The translations under genes were made by a program, and so were the position numbers. Source: DATMNI01 sp035570275 (GTDB taxonomy: Bacteria > Acidobacteriota > Terriglobia > Bryobacterales > Bryobacteraceae). From it: DNA of 64,000 bases. The notes below the pieces were generated by a model. It was not told the DNA's origin and ran no database searches. It saw nothing but the letters and a program-made list of their open reading frames with translations. Shown here piece by piece: positions 16,418 through 25,228 of the stretch (its first letter is position 1; each line of letters begins with the position of its first letter). The stretch covers positions 1-64,000 of the forward strand of contig DATMNI010000233.1 in NCBI GenBank assembly GCA_035570275.1, read 5' to 3'.

Positions 16418-17794
16418 ATGGCCACCGCACTTCAACGCGGCTTCGACGCTTCGGCCCACAGGCTGTCGCACGCAGACCGAATCGAGTTGAACGTCAGCAG
16501 CGCGAATCAGCTCTCTGAGCCGAAGGAAATTTTCGAGTCTTGGCGCAGATGCCTCCTCAATTATGATGTGGACGCGGGGGACTCTTCGGCGCCTCACATC
16601 GTTACTCAAAACGAGTTGAAGGTGTTTCGCGAGCCGGTGGAGAATATCCACGTTAAGGCTCAGGAAGAGATCGACCGGCTGTACGCCGTGCTCCGCCAGC
16701 ATGGCTACGTGGTTTTGTTGTGTAACCGGCAGGGAGTGGCGATTTATCATCGCGGGGACGAAACCAAAGCCAGCGAGTTCAAGCACTGGGGTATCTGGGT
16801 GGGCGGCGTTTGGTCGGAGGAATCCGAAGGAACTAACGGCATTGGCACGTGCATTGCCGAGCAGCGGCCGGTGCTGGTACACGCCGGCCAGCACTTTCGC
16901 AGCCGGCACACTCAGCTCAGTTGCGCCGGCGCCCCGGTTTTTGACCCGCACGGCGAACTGGTGGCAGTGCTGGACGTTTCGCGGGTGGCGAGCGGAGAAG
17001 ACCAAGGCGCGTTGCCTCTGGTTCTGGATACGGTTACGGTGGCCGCGCGCGCCATCGAAGAACGCTTGTTTCGGGAATATTTCCGCCACGCCTGGACTAT
17101 CGCTGCGCTGCCCTGCGACAACGGACCCGCATTGCTTTTGGCGGTGGACGAGCATCAATGGATACGGGGTGCCGACCACGTCGCGCGGGACCTCCTTGAC
17201 TTCGACAAGGAGAGGCTTGCGAAGGGAGTTCCATTGTCGGAGGTTTTCGAATTCGACCGTTCGATTTTTCGAGTGGCCGGCGACGGGGACATCCCGGCCC
17301 GGGTGATGCGGGCCGGGGGAGGAGGATGGTGGCATGCGCTGCTTACACCGCCGCTTAACAAATCCCGAATGGCGCGGAGCTGGGCGGAAGCGATGGTGCA
17401 TAGCCGGCCTCGGATCAGCACGCTGGGCCAACACCAGGTTGCCGAGCCGCTCGCGCTCAGCCGTGGAGGACTGCCTCCGGTAGTCACACAGCGCATCTGC
17501 GAGCACATCGAAGCCCATCTGGAACAGAAAATCGAGTTGGAGGCGTTGGCTGCAATGGCGGGGCTTTCGACTCATTATTTCGCAAGGGCCTTCCACCAAT
17601 CAGTGGGAATGCCGCCTCACAGCTACCTTCTGAGCCGGCGCCTGGAGCGAGCGGAGGCCATGCTTCGTGAGACCGACCTCCCGCTGTCGGAAATCGCGGT
17701 GGCGACCGGCTTTTCCGACCAGAGCCATCTAGCGCGGCACTTCCGGCGGCGCACCGGGATGTCGCCGCGGCTGGCCCGGTGGAAGGCGCGATAA
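16418..17794 (+). CDS. AcoR-like GAF/PAS sensor fused to an AraC-type DNA-binding domain
   Basis: This is a 458-residue protein. Residues about 30-240 resemble the N-terminus of AcoR-like activators: IFESWRRCL, then a GAF-like region with GGVWSEESEGTNGIGTCIAE and a SCAGAPVFDPHGELVAVLDV strand. A PAS-like stretch follows. Residues about 352-458 are a two-helix-turn-helix AraC domain (LEALAAMAGLSTHYFARAFH and LSEIAVATGFSDQSHLARHF). AcoR proteins normally carry a sigma-54 AAA+ domain and a Fis helix instead. This protein should thus act on sigma-70-type promoters. Its ligand and targets are unknown; it may regulate the downstream kinase gene. Confidence 0.8.
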   Translation: MATALQRGFDASAHRLSHADRIELNVSSANQLSEPKEIFESWRRCLLNYDVDAGDSSAPHIVTQNELKVFREPVENIHVKAQEEIDRLYAVLRQHGYVVLLCNRQGVAIYHRGDETKASEFKHWGIWVGGVWSEESEGTNGIGTCIAEQRPVLVHAGQHFRSRHTQLSCAGAPVFDPHGELVAVLDVSRVASGEDQGALPLVLDTVTVAARAIEERLFREYFRHAWTIAALPCDNGPALLLAVDEHQWIRGADHVARDLLDFDKERLAKGVPLSEVFEFDRSIFRVAGDGDIPARVMRAGGGGWWHALLTPPLNKSRMARSWAEAMVHSRPRISTLGQHQVAEPLALSRGGLPPVVTQRICEHIEAHLEQKIELEALAAMAGLSTHYFARAFHQSVGMPPHSYLLSRRLERAEAMLRETDLPLSEIAVATGFSDQSHLARHFRRRTGMSPRLARWKAR

Positions 17795-17997
17795 GCCCCT
17801 ATCGCACAAGAGCTTAGGCCTGTAGTCCTTTTACACGCTCGCGGGGCGGCCAAATTTGGATCAAGAACGTCCTGATTCCGGCAGCTTTGTTCAAGATCCT
17901 CCTTTTTCTGACTGGTAAGATCGCCTCATGGTTCTCAGACAACGACTACGGGGAGCTGAGAACTTCAGAAGCCATTAAGGTTATCGAGGGGAGGCTC

Positions 17998-19866
17998 ATG
18001 TGGCAGACTTGGCAATGGTCCACTTGCGGGCAACAGGCGGGTGAGAGTCTGCGGTTTCACCAGGTCATCGGCGCACCCATCCGACAGGAAGCCCTGCCAG
18101 ACAGACTGTTTGCGACAGTGCCTGAAGCCATCGCTGTGCTCGACACTGATGACAGCATTCTGCGGGTCAATCCGGAATTCACCAGGATTTTCGGTCATGC
18201 CGAAGAGGAAGCGTTCGGGGGTGCGATCAACCAGCTAGTAGTTCCCGAGGAACTTTGGGCTGAGCCGGGGGAGCGCGCCCATCGTGGCACTCCAGAAGAG
18301 GGTCTCCTGAACATCGAAGCCGTGCGGAAGCGCAAGGATGGTACCCGCTTGCCTGTTTCGATTGTCTGCGTACCTGTTTCGATTTCGGGAAGTCACATTT
18401 TCGAGTATCTGGTGTATCGTGATATGACTGAACGCAAACGCGCCGAACAAAGGCTATCCCAAAGCGAAGCATATCTGGCGGAAGCACAGAGGCTAAGCCA
18501 AACCGGGAGTTGGGCATGGAATCCGGCGACCGGCGAGAACACGTACGGGTCCGAGGAGTGCCTACGCGTCCTGGGGTTCGATCCCGCTGGGCCGATACCG
18601 CGATTCGAAGAATTCTTTTCGCGTATTCATCCAGACGATCAGGCTGCGAGCAGGGAACGGTTCGAGAAAGCCATCCGCGACAAGGCGGACTTCGGATTTG
18701 ATTACCGAATCGTTCATCCGGACAAAGGGGTCAGAAACATTCACGTTGTAGGCCGTGCGGTTCTCGACCGCTCCGGCGACCTCTGTGAGTTCGTGGGTAC
18801 CGTGATCGATATAACCGAGCGTAGGCGTGCGGAACAGGAACTTCAGCAGCTCGTTGATTTTGTTCCCCAGTTAATTGTGGTGTTGGACTTGGACGGCAAG
18901 GTGATTCGCGCAAATCGTGTTTTCCGGGAATACACAGGTCTCACCCCTGAGGAGTTGCGGTCCGGGGACGCGGTTGACAGCCTGATTCATCCCGACGATT
19001 TGGAGAGGATGCGAGCCGCACGCGATCGGGGGATTGCCGCCGGTGAGCCGTTTGAACATGATTCAAGATTGCGTGGAAAAGACGGCATCCACCGCTGGTT
19101 CCTGGGGCGGTACAACCCCTTCGTAGAGGAAGGCCGCGTCAGAAGATGGTACGTGACTGCGACGGAAATTGAATCACGTAAACAGGAGGAAGAACGGATC
19201 CGGCAGGAAAATGTGCGTCTGGAGGAACGCACTCGAATTGCCCAGGAACTCCATGACACCCTCCTGCAAACTTTCCAGAGCGCCTCATTGCACCTGGGTG
19301 CGGCAGTCCTTCGCATAGCCCAGGATTCACCGGTCAAGAACCAACTGGATCGGATCCTTGAAATCATGAGGCAAGGCATCGTGGAGAGCCGCAGCGCGAT
19401 CCAGGGCCTTCGCTCGTCGGGCTCTCAAACCTCAGACCTGGTTGGTGCCTTATCTCGCATTCGGGACGAACTCAAGGTACAGCCCGATTTCGATTTTCGT
19501 GTCACGGTCACCGGCCGCCAAAAGCAGTTGGCGCCAGAGATCCAGCATGAAATTTACCGCATCGGCAGAGAGGCCCTGGCTAACGCATTTTGTCATTCCG
19601 GGGCGAAACGCATCGAGTTAGAGCTTGAATATTCCGACAGTGAGCTGTACGTGCGGATTCGCGACAACGGGTGTGGAATCGATTCGCAGATGCTGGAAAA
19701 AGGGCGTGACGGGCACTGGGGTTTAGCAGGCATGCGGGAACGGGCAGCGAGAATCGGCGGCGTGCTCAAAATCTTGAGTGGTCCAGCGGCGGGTACGGAG
19801 GTCCAATTGTCCATCCCGACCAGCATTGCTTCAGAGCTTTCACTTCCTCATCACATCTCGGGATAG
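17998..19866 (+). CDS. Multi-PAS sensor histidine kinase (NarX/DegS-type)
   Basis: I choose the ATG at 17998, preceded by GAGGGGAGG; an in-frame start at 17887 would add 37 residues without obvious homology. The 622-residue protein has three PAS/PAC units (about 30-150, 160-280, 285-400; each ends in a DITERRRAEQ-type linker or its relic). A HisKA_3 dimerisation helix carries the phospho-acceptor His in RTRIAQELHDTLLQTFQ, and a HATPase domain follows (NAFCHSGAKRIELELEYS, RDNGCGIDSQ, GHWGLAGMRERA). No membrane span is seen, so it is a cytosolic sensor. Its likely partner is the NarL-type regulator that faces it at 20123-20752. Confidence 0.85.
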   Translation: MWQTWQWSTCGQQAGESLRFHQVIGAPIRQEALPDRLFATVPEAIAVLDTDDSILRVNPEFTRIFGHAEEEAFGGAINQLVVPEELWAEPGERAHRGTPEEGLLNIEAVRKRKDGTRLPVSIVCVPVSISGSHIFEYLVYRDMTERKRAEQRLSQSEAYLAEAQRLSQTGSWAWNPATGENTYGSEECLRVLGFDPAGPIPRFEEFFSRIHPDDQAASRERFEKAIRDKADFGFDYRIVHPDKGVRNIHVVGRAVLDRSGDLCEFVGTVIDITERRRAEQELQQLVDFVPQLIVVLDLDGKVIRANRVFREYTGLTPEELRSGDAVDSLIHPDDLERMRAARDRGIAAGEPFEHDSRLRGKDGIHRWFLGRYNPFVEEGRVRRWYVTATEIESRKQEEERIRQENVRLEERTRIAQELHDTLLQTFQSASLHLGAAVLRIAQDSPVKNQLDRILEIMRQGIVESRSAIQGLRSSGSQTSDLVGALSRIRDELKVQPDFDFRVTVTGRQKQLAPEIQHEIYRIGREALANAFCHSGAKRIELELEYSDSELYVRIRDNGCGIDSQMLEKGRDGHWGLAGMRERAARIGGVLKILSGPAAGTEVQLSIPTSIASELSLPHHISG

Positions 19867-19910
19867 CAAAGCGCTGTCGTATCCTTACGCTCGTCAAGAC
19901 CCGGCGCAGT
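19858..19910. repeat. 53-bp dispersed repeat, copy 2
   Basis: This is the second copy of the 13191-13243 segment, about 90 percent identical. It overlaps the last codons of the histidine kinase gene, which suggests that the kinase 3' end was created or altered when this sequence arrived. The following ~210 bases to 20122 hold only a weak 69-codon frame. Confidence 0.55.
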
Positions 19911-20122
19911 AGTTGACCAAGTCGCGCGTGAACATCTTTCGAAGGGCCAGATACCTCATCGTAGTCCCCGCATTCGTGAAGCGTGGCGCCGGCCTGATCA
20001 TCAATACAGACATCGATGGCCGAAACACCGCATCCCGCAATGCGAGCCCCAACAACCCTGTCAGGTTCCTCGTGTTTTTTGTCAAGCAGACCGGCGTTCC
20101 GGCGCCCGCGCCCGCCAAGTGA

Positions 20123-20752
20123 CTACAGGTGAATAATCCCGCGGCGGGCGGCAATCGCCACCGACTGCGTGCGATCGTTCGCGCCCAGCTTTCCCATGAT
20201 GTGCTTCAGATGAACCTTCACCGTCTCCTCCGCGATGAACAGCCTCTTCGCAATATCGCGATTCCGGTTGCCCCCGGCCACCTGTTGCAACACCTCCACT
20301 TCGCGATCGCTGAGCGCTTCGTCGCCCAGGTGCTCCGCAAGTCCGGCGGCAATCTCCGGCGGAACGCACTTCTTACCGCCGTGGACCTGGCGGATCATGG
20401 CGATCATTTGCGCCGGGGGCATGCTCTTCAGCAGGTACCCGCACGCTCCGGCTTTCAAGGCCCGGTGAACCTCGACGTCGCGCTCGAACGTGGTCAGCAC
20501 GATCACGCGGGCGTCGGCGAATTCGGACCGGATCGCGATCGTCACGTCGATGCCGCTCAGGTCCGGAAGCCGCAGGTCCATCAGGGTGACGTCTGGCCTC
20601 AGCGTACGAAAAGTTTCAATCGCTTCTTTACCGTTCGATGCCGCTCCCACCAGCGACATGTCGGATTGGCAATTGAAGATTGCGGCGATACCTTCCCGGA
20701 ATAACGGATGGTCGTCGACGCTCAAAACTCGGATGCTATCGGCAGTCGGCAT
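20123..20752 (-). CDS. NarL/FixJ-type response regulator
   Basis: This 209-residue protein has a receiver domain with acidic pair Asp13/Asp14 (SVDDHP), phospho-acceptor Asp59 in TLMDLRLPD and Lys109 in GYLLKS, then a LuxR-type helix-turn-helix (DREVEVLQQVAGGNRNRDIA and EETVKVHLKHIMGKLGANDR). It converges on the PAS kinase at 17998-19866, the nearest HisKA_3 kinase without its own coupled regulator, and is probably its partner. It is closely related to the regulators at 32198 and 42628, so it is one of a local paralogous set. Confidence 0.9.
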   Translation of the reverse strand: MPTADSIRVLSVDDHPLFREGIAAIFNCQSDMSLVGAASNGKEAIETFRTLRPDVTLMDLRLPDLSGIDVTIAIRSEFADARVIVLTTFERDVEVHRALKAGACGYLLKSMPPAQMIAMIRQVHGGKKCVPPEIAAGLAEHLGDEALSDREVEVLQQVAGGNRNRDIAKRLFIAEETVKVHLKHIMGKLGANDRTQSVAIAARRGIIHL

Positions 20753-20937
20753 ATCGTGCCCCTCTCTGGCGCGGTCACGACCTGTGAACGCTTTTGAATC
20801 TGTATGCCCGATTGTGGATCAATACTCCGTTTGCCGGAAGCCCCGGATGGAGTCAAGTGTGGACTCATTTGATGCGGCCATCGCCTCTCTTGATACCGGA
20901 ACAGTCCCTCTAAAGAGTTAGTGCCGGCTCGCACCGT

Positions 20938-21327
20938 TCACTCGTGAACATCGATGCGCTTCCACCCAAAGAGCTTCGCATCGATCGACCACGCGCCCGG
21001 CCCGGTCAGCGCCAAACCCGCGCCGATGCTCGCCAGCAGAAGGTCTGCCCACGGATCTCCGGGTTCTGAAATGGCACACCAAAATCCAACCGCGGCCACG
21101 GCCGAGCCCGAACAAGGCGTCCACAAGCCTGCCAGCAGCAGGATGCCCGCAGTCACCGCAAGTCCCCAGAAAATAAGGTATTGGAGCGGCGGACCCAGCC
21201 CCAGGCGGGGAAGCCCGCGCGCCAGGATCGCGGCCCCAGCCGCCAGCCTCATCAGCAGAAGGCCTGTGCCCGGCCAACCCCGGGCGAATGTGGAGAATAG
21301 ACGTCGCAAGATCGTCCCGTCCTCCAA
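20938..21327 (-). CDS. Small DoxX-like membrane protein, module 1
   Basis: This 129-residue protein has about four hydrophobic segments (GLLLMRLAAGAAILARGLPR, LIFWGLAVTAGILLLAGLW, LLLASIGAGLALTGPG) and ends GPGAWSIDAKLFGWKRIDV. The same closing motif, GPGAFSLDARCFGLREIII, occurs in the paralogue at 39372-39767. DoxX-like proteins are inner-membrane proteins of unclear chemistry. The gene lies 48 bases after the response regulator of module 1 and is probably co-transcribed with it and the propeller kinase. Confidence 0.78.
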   Translation of the reverse strand: MEDGTILRRLFSTFARGWPGTGLLLMRLAAGAAILARGLPRLGLGPPLQYLIFWGLAVTAGILLLAGLWTPCSGSAVAAVGFWCAISEPGDPWADLLLASIGAGLALTGPGAWSIDAKLFGWKRIDVHE

Positions 21328-21375
21328 GATCTCAAATCGATGACAAACAAAAAAGCCTAAAAAGGGTGGGGCGAT

Positions 21376-22023
21376 TTACTCATTCAAGTCTTTCGCTTCG
21401 ATAATCCCCCGCCTGACCCCGATCATCGCCGCATGCGTCCGGTCGTTCGCGCCTAACTTCGAAAGAATATTCTTGATCCGCCCCTTGACCGTCTCTTCCG
21501 TCACCGAAAGCTGCGCGGCAATCTCCTTGTTTGCATTTCCGCCGGCAATCAGCCCGAGCACGTCGACCTCCGCCGGTGTCAGCGCCTCGTCGGTGGCATG
21601 CTCGGCGAGTTGGTAGGATGCCTCGGCGGAGAGCGCCTTTCTCCCCGCATGGACGGCGCGGATGGTATCGAGCAGCTCCTTGTCCAGCAGATTCTTCAGT
21701 AAGTACGCTCGGGCGCCCACCTGCATGGCGCGCAGAATCTGGACGTCGCCGGTGTAAGTGGTCAGCATGATGATCTTCGCTTCCGGAAATTCGCCGCGAA
21801 TCGCATTCAGCGCATCCAGACCGCTCATCTCCGGCATCTGCAAATCCATCAGGGTGATGTCCGGATGGTGCCTGCGGAACTGCTGAATCGCTTCGCGTCC
21901 ATTCGATGCCTCGGCAACCACTTTCATGTCCGGCTGAGTGGCCAACAGCGCGGCCACCCCGTTCCGGAACAGGGGATGATCGTCCGCCGTGAGAATCCGA
22001 ATGGGATCGTGACCTGCGCTCAT
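21376..22023 (-). CDS. NarL/FixJ-type response regulator coupled to a propeller kinase
   Basis: The true start is the ATG at 22023, which overlaps the kinase stop (ATGA at 22020-22023); the longer frame to 22884 is an artefact of the kinase reading frame. The 215-residue protein has acidic pair Asp14/Asp15, phospho-acceptor Asp60 (TLMDLQMPE), Lys110 (YLLKN) and a LuxR helix-turn-helix (PAEVDVLGLIAGGNANKEIA, EETVKGRIKNILSKLG). The coupling makes the kinase at 22020-25106 its cognate partner. Compared with the other NarL regulators here its recognition helix differs (GRIK for VHLK), which suggests a different target. Confidence 0.92.
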   Translation of the reverse strand: MSAGHDPIRILTADDHPLFRNGVAALLATQPDMKVVAEASNGREAIQQFRRHHPDITLMDLQMPEMSGLDALNAIRGEFPEAKIIMLTTYTGDVQILRAMQVGARAYLLKNLLDKELLDTIRAVHAGRKALSAEASYQLAEHATDEALTPAEVDVLGLIAGGNANKEIAAQLSVTEETVKGRIKNILSKLGANDRTHAAMIGVRRGIIEAKDLNE

Positions 22024-25000
22024 CCGTTCACCCGGTTTCCTTTCCCAAGAGACGGCGGCCGACTCGCAGCCGGCGGCTTTGCATACGCCACCGACGCCGG
22101 AACGGTCAGCTCGATCTCGGTGCCGGAGTGGAGCTCGCTCCAGATCGCCAGCTTGCCTCCCACCAGTTTCGCGCGTTCGTGCATGCCCGGCAGGCCGTGG
22201 CGGCCGGCGCGCCCGCCTTCGTCCAGCACCTTCGCGTCGATGCCCTTGCCGTTGTCCCGGATCCGCACTATAAGCTCCCGCTTGTCGTAATGGATGTCCA
22301 CTTCGATCCGGCCGGCGCCCGCGTGGCGGAATGCGTTGCGCATCGCTTCGCCCGCGATCCGGTAGACTTCGTCGCGCACCACCGGAGCCAGCTTCCTCGT
22401 TGTGCCTTCCACCTGCACGCGAAAATCGGGCGATAGCCGGCCGTCTGGACTGGCGGCAAGCCCCTCGCCAAGCGTGCCGATCGCCCGCGCCAGGTCTTCG
22501 GTCGGCACGGTCGACAACCGCAATCCTTGCACCGCGTCCCGGCCGTCGGCGATCGCCTGCCGCGCCTCCTCGATGGCCGACTCCAGCGTTTTGCGAGCTT
22601 CGGCGGGACGGTCCGGCAGCGCGTAGGTCACCGCATGGAACTTCAGCAGCACCCCCTGGAAACTCTGCAGCAGCGTATCGTGCAAGTCGCGCGCGATGCG
22701 CGTCCGCTCGCCGACGCGCTCGTCGAGACGCATGTTGAATTGATGCACCACGTACCACAGGCGCAGCCGGTAGAGCCCTGCGAGCATTGCCAGAAAGACG
22801 GCCGCGCACGACACAAGAAACCACGTGGTCTGATAATACGCCGGCTCGATGAAAAAATCGAACGTCGCGCCGGTTTCGTTCCACACGCCGTTGTTATTGC
22901 ACGCGGTCACGCGGAAGCGGTACTTGCGCGGAGGAAGATCGTTATAGAATGCTTGCCGCCGATTGCCCGCGTCCTGCCAATCGGTATCGTGACCCTCCAG
23001 CTTGTAGCGGAAACGGATCTTTTCCGGCGCGACCAGGCTGAGCGCGGTGTAGTCGATCTGCAGATCCCGGATCAACGCCGGCAGCCGCATGCCGGTAGTC
23101 GCATCATATCGTTTACGATTGGCGGTGATCTGCTCGATATGCACTGGCGGAGGGAGGTTGTTGAAGGGAAGGTGGCGCGGATCGATGACGCTGATGCCAT
23201 CCCCCGGCGTGAACCACAACCGTCCATCCGGTGACCTGGTGATCTGCGGTCCGTAGGTACCTGCACGGGCGAGAATCCTTACCCCGTCGGAGCCGTCGAA
23301 GACTGTGGCTTGGACTGAATGATTCGGATCGGCGGCCCAAGCGTCCAACTCGGAGCGCGCGACACGCACCAGGCCGCAGGCCATGTACAGCCATGAAGAA
23401 TGGGAATCGTCTTCCGCGACCCAATGAACCCTATTGCACGGCAACCCGTTCTTACTGCTCAGCGTGCTGACGCGGCCGTCTTTCACCCGGCTAAGCCCTC
23501 CGTTAGTCGCGGCCCAAAGGGTACCGTCCTGATCGAGTCGAAGACCCTCCACCCACCCCTCGCCCAGCCCATCGGCGGCCGCGTATGACGCGCGGATCTG
23601 ACCGTTTTGGAAATACACAACCCCACCTCGAAAGAACCCGAGCCATATGCCGCCCTGCCTTGGATCGGCGACCAAAGCAGAAGCGTGATCCTCGCGTCTG
23701 AACCGGGTCCAGGGAATCTGTTGGATCTCACCCTGCCGTGAAAGTTGAAACAGACCGAGATTCTGGTCGGCAATCCATATATTGCCCCCGATATCCTCGG
23801 CAATGGCCAGCACAACTCTGGCGGGGAGGTCCCTAATGTAGGTAAAGTGGCCGTTCTCCAGGTAACCGGCGCCATCCAGCGTGGCGACCCAGATACGCTC
23901 GCGATCATCTTCAAGAATCGACTCAATGCCATGTCCCGGTAATCCACTGCCCGTGATCTCTCTTTCCTCAGTTGCCGGCCGCGTATGGGCGCGCCCGCGG
24001 TAGCTCGTGACTTCTTCATGGTTCCAGCGCTTTAGACCATCGAAGGTACTCAACCAGAGGCTGCCGTCCCTGGCCGCCAGGACCGACATGACGGCGGAAT
24101 TGGACAATCCCTGACTTCCGGAGTACGTGGGGACCGCAAAGTCGCGAAAGCGGTCAAGGCCATTGTTGGTTGAGACCCAGATGTCGCCTTCGCGGTCTTC
24201 GAAGAGAGCCTGAACGCTGTCGCCAGAAAGGCCGTCAGACTGCCGAAACACGTCGGTCCTTCCGTGGTGTACATGGATAAGACCTTGAGCAGCAGTCCCG
24301 ATCCACAGACCGCCTTCGCGATCGCGGAGCAGCCTGCGAGCGTGGAAGTTCGGGATATTTCCCGGTAGCGTATACGCCTCGGCCTTCCCATCAACGAGTC
24401 GCCGGAGCCTGTTGGGCGTGCTGATCAAGAGCGTGCCGTCATCGGCTTCCGCCAGGCCTTCGCTTGTTCGTAGGTCACCAGGTACCGGAAAGAATTTCGG
24501 AGGGCCAGGTTTCCATTGCCAGAGCCCGTCCCGCGTATGCACCCAGAGAACACCCTTGGGATTCTCATACAAACCTTGGATTCCTCCACCGGGACGGCCG
24601 CTTTCTGCGGAGCACTGGACGCTGCCTTTTTGAATCGAACACAGCTTCTCAGTGGGTAATAGTGAACCGGCCCAAACCGTGCCGTTACGATCTTCCAGAA
24701 GCGCGTACACGTCCAGTCCAGCCAGTGCGGCGTACTGAGTGAGCTTGCCGTCCTTCCAACTTGCAAGCCCTCTGAAAGTCCCGATCCAAAGAGTCCCGTC
24801 GCGGGCGGCCAGCAGGCTTCGAAGGATATCGTCGGGGAGGCGCTGATCCCGCGGCGGCATCCAGGCGGAGTTCGCGACGCCATCGAAACGGAACAAGCCG
24901 AACTGCGTGCCCAGCCAGAGATACCCGTCGGGCGTCTGGGCAATGGCGCCGACCGTGTCTTTGGGAAATCCATCGCGGATCTTCCATGTGGTGTGCGCGT

Positions 25001-25106
25001 ACTGGCTGACGTCCAGTGCCGGATTCAACGCGAAGGCACCCGGGGACAATGCCAGCAGCACACCGGTCAGCGCGAAAACACGCCGCCTTGTCCCGCTCGC
25101 CCTCAT
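22020..25106 (-). CDS. Beta-propeller/Y_Y_Y sensor histidine kinase, module 1
   Basis: I place the start at the ATG at 25106 (MRASGTRRRVFALTG), which gives an export signal; the frame to 25223 would run past it. The ~1028-residue protein has a periplasmic part with about a dozen two-component propeller repeats (for example DGYLWLGTQFGLFRFDG, EGDIWVSTNNGLDRFRD). A Y_Y_Y domain follows (FRYKLEGHDTDWQDAGNRRQ), then one membrane span near 770-795, a HisKA_3 helix with the acceptor His in RTRIARDLHDTLLQSFQG and a HATPase domain (RDNGKGIDAK, GRHGLPGMHERA). Such kinases often sense glycans or other periplasmic ligands. It is divergent from an Oar-type receptor 120 bases away. Confidence 0.9.
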   Translation of the reverse strand: MRASGTRRRVFALTGVLLALSPGAFALNPALDVSQYAHTTWKIRDGFPKDTVGAIAQTPDGYLWLGTQFGLFRFDGVANSAWMPPRDQRLPDDILRSLLAARDGTLWIGTFRGLASWKDGKLTQYAALAGLDVYALLEDRNGTVWAGSLLPTEKLCSIQKGSVQCSAESGRPGGGIQGLYENPKGVLWVHTRDGLWQWKPGPPKFFPVPGDLRTSEGLAEADDGTLLISTPNRLRRLVDGKAEAYTLPGNIPNFHARRLLRDREGGLWIGTAAQGLIHVHHGRTDVFRQSDGLSGDSVQALFEDREGDIWVSTNNGLDRFRDFAVPTYSGSQGLSNSAVMSVLAARDGSLWLSTFDGLKRWNHEEVTSYRGRAHTRPATEEREITGSGLPGHGIESILEDDRERIWVATLDGAGYLENGHFTYIRDLPARVVLAIAEDIGGNIWIADQNLGLFQLSRQGEIQQIPWTRFRREDHASALVADPRQGGIWLGFFRGGVVYFQNGQIRASYAAADGLGEGWVEGLRLDQDGTLWAATNGGLSRVKDGRVSTLSSKNGLPCNRVHWVAEDDSHSSWLYMACGLVRVARSELDAWAADPNHSVQATVFDGSDGVRILARAGTYGPQITRSPDGRLWFTPGDGISVIDPRHLPFNNLPPPVHIEQITANRKRYDATTGMRLPALIRDLQIDYTALSLVAPEKIRFRYKLEGHDTDWQDAGNRRQAFYNDLPPRKYRFRVTACNNNGVWNETGATFDFFIEPAYYQTTWFLVSCAAVFLAMLAGLYRLRLWYVVHQFNMRLDERVGERTRIARDLHDTLLQSFQGVLLKFHAVTYALPDRPAEARKTLESAIEEARQAIADGRDAVQGLRLSTVPTEDLARAIGTLGEGLAASPDGRLSPDFRVQVEGTTRKLAPVVRDEVYRIAGEAMRNAFRHAGAGRIEVDIHYDKRELIVRIRDNGKGIDAKVLDEGGRAGRHGLPGMHERAKLVGGKLAIWSELHSGTEIELTVPASVAYAKPPAASRPPSLGKGNRVNG

Positions 25107-25228
25107 GAGTGTTCCATTATTATCCCGCAGTCGGAGGTTTCCCAGCGTAACACGAACGAGGTATCGGGCTCTCCAACGATGGGGTGTCACTCTGCAGCCA
25201 GAGTTTGCAGTATGCTGGGCCAATAGCT

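Noticed and set aside
16355..17599. Minus-strand frame of 414 codons inside the AcoR/AraC-like gene
   Set aside because: It is antisense to a clear regulator and low in recognisable patterns.
21376..22884. 502-residue response regulator with a long N-terminal extension
   Set aside because: The extension is the kinase gene read in another frame; the ATG at 22023 with ATGA coupling gives a normal regulator.
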